Of a stretch of DNA of 20,770 nt, positions 14,156 through 20,081 are shown piece after piece. Below the pieces are notes generated by a model. That model was not told where the DNA came from. It ran no database searches and saw only the letters and a program-made list of their open reading frames with translations. A program made the translations under genes and the position numbers. Position 1 is the stretch's first letter. Each line of letters begins with the position of its first letter. Location: assembly GCA_026770585.1 (NCBI GenBank), contig MU646697.1, positions 359,609 to 380,378 of the forward strand. Reading direction: 5' to 3'. This DNA is from Baffinella frigidus (Eukaryota > Cryptophyceae > Cryptomonadales > Baffinellaceae).

Positions 14156-14243
14156 CTGGGGAAGTAGCCAACGATGAGTCCAGAAAGAGCCGCGAGCAAC
14201 GTGAACACCATGCTGACCGATGTCACCATCACGGGTTGGAGTA
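14156..14243 (-). pseudogene. 3' copy of the GLIVGYFP exon
   Basis: Minus strand reads QPVMVTSVSMVFTLLAALSG, then LIVGYFP to CCCAG|GTTTGTG. It aligns with residues 21-47 of the 14396-14538 exon with many synonymous and conservative changes. The 5' half is replaced by CCACCCT minisatellite (14254-14345), so no acceptor is left. Confidence 0.55.
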
Positions 14244-14395
14244 CCCTTCCGACCACCCTCCACCCTCCACCCACCCTCCACCCTCCCTCCACCCTCCACC
14301 CTCCCTCCACCCTCCACCCTCCACCCTCCACCCACCCACCCTCCCTCAACCCTGCACACACGCTAGCCGAATACGGAATGGCAAGGGGGTGACAC

Positions 14396-14538
14396 CTGGG
14401 GAAGTAGCCAACGATAAGGCCCGAGAGAGCCGCGAGGACGGTGAACGCCATCGAAGCCGATGTCACGATCACCGGTTGGAACACCGCGAGGCCCGCGCCG
14501 ACCATCATCGTCACTGGCATCAGCAGGATGAACACCAT
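14396..14538 (-). CDS. Putative 143-bp exon encoding hydrophobic helices (MVFILLM...GLIVGYFP)
   Basis: The acceptor GGTTGGCAG ends at 14539 and the donor CCCCAG|GTGTCA begins at 14395. It has 47 codons plus 2 bases: MVFILLMPVTMMVGAGLAVF then QPVIVTSASMAFTVLAALSG and LIVGYFP. It offers two candidate membrane segments (about 1-20 and 29-45). Copies define both borders: 14156-14243 fixes the donor, while 14892, 15030, 15204, 15531, 15553 and 14738 fix the acceptor. The protein is probably polytopic. The family is not recognised. Confidence 0.6.
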
Positions 14539-14599
14539 CTGCCAACCACCGCAGCCATCATCACCACTTGATCGCAACTTCGGGAACTGGCATCATCAA

Positions 14600-14738
14600 C
14601 TCCAGCACCTCCTGGGGCCCGCAGCACAGGGCTTCGATGGCGTGAGAGCAATCGAGACAGCCGTCACGTCACGGGTTGGAGCACCGCGAGCCCCGCACCG
14701 ACCATCATCGTCACTGCCATCAGCAGTATCAGCACCAT
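14600..14738 (-). pseudogene. Frameshifted copy of the GLIVGYFP exon
   Basis: The acceptor TTGGCAG is retained and the frame MVLILLMAVTMMVGAGLAVL-QPVT matches the intact exon. Missing bases at about 14682-14690 bring a stop (GTGACGTGA). The 3' part is strongly diverged. Intron bases upstream are also shared with 14541-14570, so the duplicated unit included intron. Confidence 0.55.
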
Positions 14739-14769
14739 CTGCCAATCACCGCAGCCATCATCAGCACCT

Positions 14770-14819
14770 TGTCTTCTTCTTCTTCTTCTTCTTCTTCTTC
14801 TTCTTCTTCTTCTTCTTCT
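14770..14819. repeat. (CTT)n microsatellite
   Basis: About 16 CTT units. The GAA strand is on minus. It lies upstream of the acceptor side of the frameshifted copy. Confidence 0.95.
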
Positions 14820-14850
14820 GCATTACTCTGCGGGTAATGATGACTGACTG

Positions 14851-15553
14851 ATGAGCCATGATGGTCACCGGCATCACCAGAATGAGAATCATCTGTTTTC
14901 AGGGGTCAGGGGTTAGGGGTTAGGGGTTAGGGGTTAGGGGTTTAGTGAAAAGTGGTTAATGGTTAGGGTCCGCGTCTGCGAGACCCGCACCGACCATCAT
15001 GGTCACTGCCATCAGCTGTATCACCACCATCTGCGAAACATCGGTGAATGAGAGGACGCACTCTTCTGTAAAAGGCAGATTCACGCTAGATCAGAAGTGG
15101 GGTTCGAGCGAGGGTGAGAGCAGAGGAAAGGACACTCCCTACTCTCCTACCATACATTTCGCGCCGACCATCTTCGTCACTGGCATCATGAGCATGAGCA
15201 CCGTCTGTTTTCAGGGGTGGGGGGTTAGGAGGCAACATCCTCTGGCCATCATGCTGACGGCGCGCCGAGCATCAATGGTAGAGCGTTTGCGGTAATTGTT
15301 GTCCGTTTTGGACGTACGGTTACCCGGTTTTCCGGTTTTGAAAGGGACTTATAGGACGTGACAACGAATTTAAATGGTACCAGAATTGCGCCTCTGGGTA
15401 CCGTTTGAAATCCTTGTCACGTCCTATAAGTCCCTTTTCAGAACCGGAAAACCGGGAAACCGTACGTCCAAAACGGACAACAATTACCGCAAACGCTCTA
15501 CCGGCTTCTCATTCATCAGAATGAGAATCATCTGCCATCAGAATGAGAATCAT
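14851..15553 (-). pseudogene. Five 5' fragments of the MVFILLM exon
   Basis: Starts after CAG at 14892 (MILILVMPVTIM), 15030 (MVVIQLMAVTMMVGAGLAD), 15204 (TVLMLMMPVTKMVGA), 15531 and 15553 (MILILM, a 22-bp tandem duplication). Upstream flanks differ (AAAACAG, TTCGCAG, TTGGCAG, ATGGCAG) while the coding side is conserved. That pattern supports a real acceptor in the ancestor. None reaches the donor. Intervening sequence includes GGGGTTAG telomere-like repeats (14905-14970). Confidence 0.5.
15277..15502. mobile_element. Long-arm foldback element (about 105-bp arms)
   Basis: GGTAGAGCGTTTGCGGTAAT to about 15383 pairs with the inverse ending ATTACCGCAAACGCTCTACC at 15502, with only about ten differences. 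The arms contain GTCCGTTTTGGAC and GGACTTATAGGACGTGAC. The loop is about 15 nt. No target duplication is obvious. It lies between two copies of the MILIL fragment. It has the longest and best preserved arms in the window. Confidence 0.8.
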
Positions 15554-15599
15554 CTGCCAACCAATCAAGGCATCATCAGCACTTGTTCCGAGCGGGGAC

Positions 15600-15870
15600 A
15601 ACCCTGGGTGTAGGTCCCCAAGCATGGTGATACCTAGCTATGCCGCAGTCGGGTTAGCTACCGTTGACATGCTGGGTGTGCGGTACACACCCGTCAACTC
15701 TGCAGCGCACACGAGCTTAGCTCACCATTTTTTTGGGACCGGGTCAGGGATTATCACCACTTGGAAATAGATGTGACTTGAACAGATTGGATGATTCCGC
15801 GTACACACACTCCCGGTTTCTGGGAATGATTTCTCTGGGGGATCGGGCAGGGCAAGCACCCCCCTGATGA
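15600..15870. other. Unique stretch without supportable gene
   Basis: Short ORFs only. The minus-strand ORF from 15955 extends past the donor at 15877 and has no further support. Confidence 0.4.
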
Positions 15871-15877
15871 GTGGTAC

Positions 15878-15924
15878 CTGAATGCAGAAAGAGAGACGAC
15901 GGGGAGGGGAGGCGAGGACACCAC
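15878..15924 (-). other. Exon-like block related to the SLFIQ end of the LVVCAAV exon
   Basis: Acceptor-like CCCCCCTAG ends at 15925 and the donor CATTCAG|GTACCA begins at 15877. The donor side (TCTCTCTTTCTGCATTCAG|GTACCACTC) parallels TCTCTCTTCATCCAG|GTTCCACTC at 16421. One frame reads VVSSPPLPVVSLSA; the frame match to the full exon is imperfect. Confidence 0.35.
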
Positions 15925-16090
15925 CTAGGGGGGCTCCTACGAGAACACCCCACACCCTACCCGACCGAACCCGCAGACCCTGTCACACCCTACGAAGCCT
16001 CCGGTCGAGGCGTCGGATCCGATGAGTGTATCCACGTTGGTGTGGGTCCTTTTGAATGGGGGCACCTGAATGACCACGAACCCTCACAAC

Positions 16091-16193
16091 TTGGTCAAAT
16101 CGAAAAAGTCAAAAACATCAAAATCCCCTTGGAGGCCGTCGGAATCCGACGGTCTTCAAGGAGATTTGTGGAACCATTTTTCCCGATTTGCCC
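16091..16193. repeat. Foldback with about 50-bp arms
   Basis: CAAATCGAAAAA and AAATCCCCTTGGAGGCCGTC on the left pair with GACGGTCTTCAAGGAGATTT and TTTTTCCCGATTTG on the right. There is almost no loop (GTCGGAATCCGAC centre). Arm identity is about 75%. Confidence 0.6.
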
Positions 16194-16214
16194 AGACTGT
16201 GAGGGTTGGTGGGA

Positions 16215-16285
16215 ACAGGGAGACGAAGATGGGGGATGGTGAGACCGCACCCACCGTGGCCACCACCGCGGAGATTATCACCACC
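16215..16285 (-). pseudogene. Copy of the LVVCAAV exon lacking its 5' end
   Basis: Minus strand reads VVIISAVVATVGAVSPSPIF, then VSLF. It matches residues 7-30 of the exon at 16421-16516, then diverges before the donor. The acceptor side reads GGTTAGC, telomere-like. Confidence 0.5.
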
Positions 16286-16420
16286 GCTAACCCCACCCCT
16301 ACGCGATAAGACCTAGGACCCTACGGTAGGCAACCCGTAGGGGCATAGGGGGGTTCCTACGGATAAGGTAACGGAAACTGGGGCGAAAATCGGTTGGTAG
16401 CCCTCTGTGTGGAGTGGAAC

Positions 16421-16516
16421 CTGGATGAAGAGAGAGACGAAGATGAGAGATGATGAGACAGCGCCGACCGTGGCCACCGCCGCCGGGATGATCACCACCG
16501 CCGCGCACACCACCAA
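16421..16516 (-). CDS. Putative 96-bp exon, hydrophobic (LVVCAAVVIIPAAVATVG...SLFIQ)
   Basis: The acceptor CACCTAAACCCAG ends at 16517 and the donor TTCATCCAG|GTTCCA begins at 16420. Exactly 32 codons: LVVCAAVVIIPAAVATVGAV then SSSLIFVSLFIQ. It is almost wholly hydrophobic, enough for one long or two short membrane segments. Nine related starts occur at 16516, 16606, 16742, 16872, 17014, 17124, 17142 and 17241, plus the 5'-less 16215 copy. The acceptor is built from telomere-type C-strand sequence. Confidence 0.6.
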
Positions 16517-16577
16517 CTGGGTTTAGGTGCAGGGGTTAGGGGGTTAGAGGGTTACGGTTTTAGGAGTTTAGACTTGG

Positions 16578-17241
16578 GTTATCACTACCGCCGCGCACAC
16601 CACCAACTGTTTGTTGGTCCAGGGTTGAGGGGTAAGCGTTTAGGGGTTAGCTCCAAACACTCAACCCTGACAACAAACGAGAGACAGCGCCCACCGTGGC
16701 CATTGCCGCCGGGATGATCACCACCGCCGCGCACACCACCAACTGTCAAAGACATTCAGGGTTCAGAGGTTGGCGTTGACGGCTGAGGGGGGTGAGGATT
16801 GAAGGGGTTATAGGGTTACGACGCCGTGACCGCAACTGCGGGGATGATCACCACCACCGCGCACACCACCAACTGTTCAAGGGTTTGAGGGGTTAGGGGT
16901 TGGGGGGATAACGGGTTGGAGGGGGTTTAGGATTGAAGAGGTTGGAGGGTTAGAGGGTAGCGGCACGGCGGCCACCACTGCTGGGATCATCACCACCCCC
17001 GCGCATACCACCAACTGGGTTTAGGATTGAGGGGTTGGGGGTGAGGGTTTAGGGGCTATGGGGTTGGAGGGTTAAGGGCTTAAGGGGCCGCGGCCACGAC
17101 CGTGGGGATGATGACTACCACCAACTGTTTGCATAACACCAACTGTTTAAGGGTCTGAGGGGTAAGGGTCCAGCGTTTACGGCTTAGGGGGTAAGAGGGT
17201 TGGAGGGTGCGGAGGTTAGCCCCCACCGCGGCCACCACCAA
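16578..17241 (-). pseudogene. Tandem array of LVVCAAVVIIP exon copies
   Basis: Seven starts after CAG: 16606 (LVVCAAVVIT), 16742 (LVVCAAVVIIPAAMATVGAV), 16872 (LVVCAVVVIIPAVAVTAS, stop), 17014 (LVVCAGVVMIPAVVAAVPLP), 17124 (LVVVIIPTVVAAAP, stop), 17142 (LVLCKQLVV, an 18-bp re-duplication of the acceptor) and 17241 (LVVAAVGA). Spacing is 90-142 bp. The separating sequence is degenerate GGTTAGGGG/TTTAGGG repeat. The first base after CAG is the conservation boundary in every copy. None except 16421-16516 keeps the donor. Confidence 0.55.
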
Positions 17242-17269
17242 CTGGTCAAGGGTTCGAGGGGTTAGGGCT

Positions 17270-17340
17270 CAGCTGCTTCAGGGTTTAGGGGATAGGGGAT
17301 AGGGGGTTGAACAGTTTGTAGGGTTGGAGGGTTAGGAGGT
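17270..17340 (+). repeat. Degenerate GGGTTAG-type repeats
   Basis: TTTAGGGG, ATAGGGG and GTTGGAGG units continue the intron-type sequence of the exon array. Confidence 0.7.
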
Positions 17341-17387
17341 TGAGATACGTTCGGGGGAGGCTCACGAGATCTGCCCACGCCACGAGA

Positions 17388-17670
17388 CGGACTGTCAACT
17401 TGCGAACAGTCAACCTGAGAAAAACTTGAGAACTGTCAACTTGAGAACAACTTGAGAACCGTAACCCCCTAACCCCTATACTCCTGGGCACCCGCACCGA
17501 CTGTTCATGTGAATCCGAGACGGACTGTCTGGGAAACTGTCAGCAGTATCCTAGCTCTGTCTCAGTCTATCAGATAGGCGCACCAATTCGGTGATTCGCC
17601 CGTGCTCTGTTTCACTTCGAAGGTGACGGCTTTGCACCGCACACCCGGACTGTCAACTTGGGAACAGTCG
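17388..17670 (-). other. Repeated block KLTVR(V/L)
   Basis: Minus strand AAGTTGACAGTCCG occurs near 17395 (KLTVRLVAWADLVS) and 17655 (KLTVRVCGAKPSP). An inverted copy on + lies near 17990 (ELTVRVCGANPSP). GACTGTCAACTTG-GAAC units are tandem at 17389-17455. ACGTTCGGGG(A/G)AGGCTCACGAGA recurs at 17347 and 17742. It is open in the same frame in three places, but borders are unclear. Confidence 0.35.
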
Positions 17671-18099
17671 GTGAACCCGAGTGAGGCAGAGCTAGTGGTA
17701 CTGAATAAGAATTACTCGGTGTAACGATACACAAAGATAGACGTTCGGGGAAAGGCTCACGAGAATCGACTTCTTGTGGAGACATAGAGAGAGAGAGAGA
17801 GACAGAGTGAAACTAGCGCCACGCGCCTACCACGCCAGAAAGGTCGAGAGAAACTGACACCTTATCCACGTAAGATCTGACGTTGACTTGAGAATTGCAC
17901 AAATTTCCCCTGAAAGATGTCAGAGTGGATGTTTCGATCCCTCTGGCGTGGTAGCTCTGCCTCACTCGGGTTCACCGAAGACTATTCTCGAGTTGACAGT
18001 CCGGGTGTGCGGTGCAAATCCGTCCCCTCACCTTTCAAGTGAGAAAGCGCCCGGGCTCACCGTGTTGGCGAGCCCAGATAGACTGAGAGACAGAGCTAG
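17551..18099. repeat. 549-bp inverted repeat with about 145-bp arms and a nested MITE
   Basis: The left arm 17551-17697 (CTAGCTCTGTCTC to CCGAGTGAGGCAGAGCTA) matches the inverse of the right arm 17951-18099, including TTGCACCGCACACCCGGACTG. Arms are about 80% identical with small indels. The 17828-17953 MITE abuts the inner end of the right arm at a TA, so it probably inserted after the inverted repeat formed. Confidence 0.75.
17828..17953. mobile_element. MITE of the CCACGCCAGA family (copy 4), TA-flanked
   Basis: 126 bp from TACCACGCCAGA to TCTGGCGTGGTA, homologous over most of its length to 13296-13423 in reverse and to 10566-10660. Non-coding. Confidence 0.8.
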
Positions 18100-18160
18100 A
18101 TGCGAGAGACAGAGGTAGATGCGAGAGACAGAGCTAGATGCGAGAGACAGAGCTAGATGC
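18085..18160. repeat. 19-bp tandem repeat GAGAGACAGAGCTAGATGC x4
   Basis: Four consecutive 19-bp units starting at 18085, 18104, 18123 and 18142, with one substitution (AGGTAG). The first unit overlaps the outer end of the inverted repeat, so the array grew from the repeat's terminus. Confidence 0.9.
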
Positions 18161-18327
18161 AGATGCACACCCCGCGTCTCCGGAGACCCAGGTCCACTTC
18201 CGCCCATAAGTTGACACTGACACAGATGGGGGGGGGTGCTTACGACGATGGACTTTTTGTCGCTGGAGACCAGCGCCACGACCGCCTTCACCTGATCTCA
18301 CGTCATCCAAGTCACTCTCTCGAAGTC

Positions 18328-18329
18328 AG

Positions 18330-18362
<33 letters not shown>

Positions 18363-18548
18363 TTGTCTCTGTGTCTCTTTGACTATGTGTCGCGCTCTCT
18401 CTCTGTCTCTCTGTCTCTCTGTCTATCTGTCTATCTGTCGCTCTGTCTCTGTGTCGCTTTCTCTCGCTCGCTCTCTCTGTCTCTCGCTCTCTCTGTCTAT
18501 CTGTCTCTCTGTCTCTCTGTCTCTATGTCGCTCTCTCTCTATCTATCT
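18328..18548. repeat. (CT)n/(CTGT)n microsatellite
   Basis: CT and CTGT/CTAT tracts with CTCGCTCG interruptions. Comparable tracts lie at 18898-18985 and 19051-19140. All three belong to the same amplified unit as the VKAVVALVS blocks. Confidence 0.95.
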
Positions 18549-18599
18549 GTCGCCAGAGACCAGTGCCACGACCGCCTTCACCTGCGCCCCACCATCAGT

Positions 18600-18790
18600 C
18601 TGTCGAAGCCAGCCTCTCTCCAGTCAGACGTCGACCGTTACTCAAGGTGACGCAGGGTGGGGAGGTCACACGAGAGAGAAGATAATCTCGAGGGACCTAC
18701 CCAGAGTCGTATATCACCGAGTATACAACGTATACGAAGATAATCACACGCCAGTCTCCCTCGTGACTCAAAGTCGAGTCACGTGGTCCA
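18600..18790. other. Unique stretch, no gene seen
   Basis: Contains GTATA-rich GTCGTATATCACCGAGTATA and a GTCACGTGG. No exon border or second copy was found. Confidence 0.4.
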
Positions 18791-18914
18791 AGGCAGGCGT
18801 GTGAGTCGCCACGAATACTCGAATCATGACCTCTTTTGGTCGCCAGAGATCAGCGCCACCACTGCCTTCACCTGTGCACCACCACCACTCGTGCCGTCAG
18901 TCTCTCTCTCTGTT

Positions 18915-18951
<37 letters not shown>

Positions 18952-19199
18952 CTCTGTCTCTAGGTCTCTCTCTTTCTCTCTTTCTCCATGTAGCCAGAGA
19001 CCAGCGCCACGACCGCCTTCACCTGCGCCCCCCCACCACTCGTGTCGTCAGTCTCTCTCTCTCTCTCTCTGTCTCTGTCTCTGTCTCTGTCTCTGTCTCG
19101 CTCTCTCTCGCTCTGTCTCTCTGTCTCTCTGTCTCTCTGTCCTAGAGAGAGAGACAGAGAGACAAATCCAAGCAACGTAAAGGATGTCGGGCGCACGAC

Positions 19200-19265
19200 C
19201 TTCGCCTTACGAAGGGAGAGATTGCTGCTGATCTTCTCAACTTTATCCCCCACCCTCCCAAATAG
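19200..19265 (-). CDS. Putative exon copy 3, LFGRVGDKVEKISSNLSLRK
   Basis: The donor GCGAAG|GTCGTG begins at 19199. The frame reads LFGRVGDKVEKISSNLSLRK then AK. It is aligned with copies at 19565-19630 and 20006-20069. The three peptides share RVGxKxExISSxLSxRKAK-like sequence with Ser AGC/TCC, Arg CGA/CGC/CGT, Lys AAA/AAG and Ala GCT/GCG exchanges, the signature of coding constraint. The upstream flank is a TCTATCTCTGTCTCACTC pyrimidine tract, but no clean AG. Confidence 0.5.
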
Positions 19266-19360
19266 AGTGAGACAGAGATAGACCATGCGGGGGATCTCGG
19301 TCTCCTCAAGTGGTTGCGCTTGGTGCGCGAATCACAAATCAAATCAAAGCAAATACAATC

Positions 19361-19380
19361 AAATAGACTATAGTCTATTT
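19361..19380. repeat. Perfect 20-bp palindrome AAATAGACTATAGTCTATTT
   Basis: Exact self-complement in an AT-rich gap (ATCAAATCAAAGCAAATACA upstream). Confidence 0.9.
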
Positions 19381-19387
19381 GGGCGCA

Positions 19388-19538
19388 GCTATCCGTAGGA
19401 ACAACATCTAGCTGTGGCAGAGGCAGTCACCTCTTAGACTTGCGGCTTGCACCAGTATAAGCCTTAGACTTGCGGCGTGCACCAGTATAAGCACACCAAA
19501 GCTTAGACGCAAGTCTAAGCTCACCAAATTGGTGAGCT
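19388..19538. repeat. Tandem TTAGACTTGCGG unit and two adjacent hairpins
   Basis: TTAGACTTGCGGCKTGCACC-AGTATAAGC occurs twice (19435, 19465). GCTTAGAC-GCAA-GTCTAAGC (19501-19520) re-uses the same core as an inverted repeat. AGCTCACCAA-A-TTGGTGAGCT follows at about 19518-19538. TTTGGGCG-ATCCGTAGGA at about 19378 recurs at 19672 on the far side of the RVGEK exon copy. Confidence 0.65.
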
Positions 19539-19564
19539 GAAATAGACAGAGGACATAGGTGGAC

Positions 19565-19630
19565 CTTAGCTTTGCGGCGGGAGAGTTTGCTACTGATCGG
19601 TTCCATCTTTTCCCCCACCCGACAAATTGA
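19565..19630 (-). CDS. Putative exon copy 2, SICRVGEKMEPISSKLSRRK
   Basis: The donor GCTAAG|GTCCAC begins at 19564. The frame reads SICRVGEKMEPISSKLSRRK then AK. It is uninterrupted and the closest in length to copy 1. The longer minus ORF through 19850 uses another frame across this block and is less likely. The acceptor is unclear. Confidence 0.5.
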
Positions 19631-19816
19631 TCCAAGTCCGGTTCAAAGTTTTCCACGCAGCCTTGCGAGTGTTTGGGCGAGATATCCGTAGGAGCACCAC
19701 GTCATATGGCAGAGGTAGATGAGTAGCTAGTCCTGTTTGAGTTGCGATGCTCAAGATCGATCTAGCATCGAGACCAGTGGACGGGTGGTCTGACCAATTT
19801 GTCGAACAGGTGGTTT

Positions 19817-19876
19817 GTACGGGGTGCGAACCACGTGGGTACGAACGCACCCCGTACGTGGTTCGTACGGGGTGCG
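19817..19876. repeat. Alternating inverted repeat GTACGGGGTGCG / CGCACCCCGTAC
   Basis: A 12-bp arm occurs as +, inverse, + at 19817-19828, 19846-19857 and 19865-19876. GAACCACGT/ACGTGGTTC pair in between. Two competing hairpins share the middle arm. Confidence 0.8.
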
Positions 19877-19902
19877 ACCTTCGACTTGCCGGACCAGGGT
19901 TT

Positions 19903-19995
19903 CGGGTTTCGGGGGTTTCGGAGATTTCGGGTTTCGTGTTTCGGGTTTCGGGGTTTTTGGAGATTTCGGGTTTCGTGTTTCGTGTTTCGGGTTCT
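19903..19995 (+). repeat. TTTCGGG / TTTCGTG variant array
   Basis: Telomere-like heptamers with C at position 4. GGAGATTTCGGGTTTCGTGT is duplicated (about 19919 and 19958). This variant dominates only here. Confidence 0.85.
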
Positions 19996-20005
19996 AAGGG
20001 TGGAC

Positions 20006-20069
20006 CTTAGCCTTTCGGCTGGAGAGTTTGGAACTGATCTTGTCAAACTTGGCCCCCACCCGACGCAAG
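20006..20069 (-). CDS. Putative 64-bp exon copy 1, LRRVGAKFDKISSKLSSRKA
   Basis: The acceptor-like GGGAGCAG ends at 20070 and the donor GCTAAG|GTCCAC begins at 20005. One base plus 21 codons: LRRVGAKFDKISSKLSSRKA then K. It is the first of three copies in transcription order, with repeat spacing of about 440 and 365 bp. The charged amphipathic peptide is likely cytosolic. The family is not recognised. Confidence 0.55.
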
Positions 20070-20081
20070 CTGCTCCCATGG

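Larger units (their letters stand above)
18257..19022 (-). other. Four exon-like copies, VKAVVALVSG
   Basis: Blocks 18257-18291, 18549-18581, 18839-18871 and 18991-19022 each begin on minus after (G/T)CAG and read VKAVVAL(V/I)S then SD, GD, GD and GY. Spacing is 290, 290 and 151 bp. Upstream flanks beyond CAG share only GTGGTGGG-GC. Each unit carries its own CT/GT microsatellite on the left. No donor was identified, so exon length is open. Confidence 0.45.

Noticed and set aside
14074-14577. 167-aa minus-strand ORF as a single continuous gene
   Set aside because: It runs through two exon copies and the CCACCCT minisatellite between them. Copy comparison places splice donors inside it, so only the two exon blocks are kept.
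15271-15300. tRNA-like D-arm GGTAGAGCG
   Set aside because: No acceptor stem, anticodon arm or T-arm follows. The sequence is the end of a foldback, repeated inverted at 15494-15502.
18085-18160. CRISPR-like array (four 19-bp repeats)
   Set aside because: Units are directly adjacent with no spacers, in a eukaryotic repeat context.
18157-18804. 215-aa plus-strand ORF, the longest in the window
   Set aside because: Mostly CT-repeat translation joining two VKAVVALVS units in antisense. No conserved domain and no start context.
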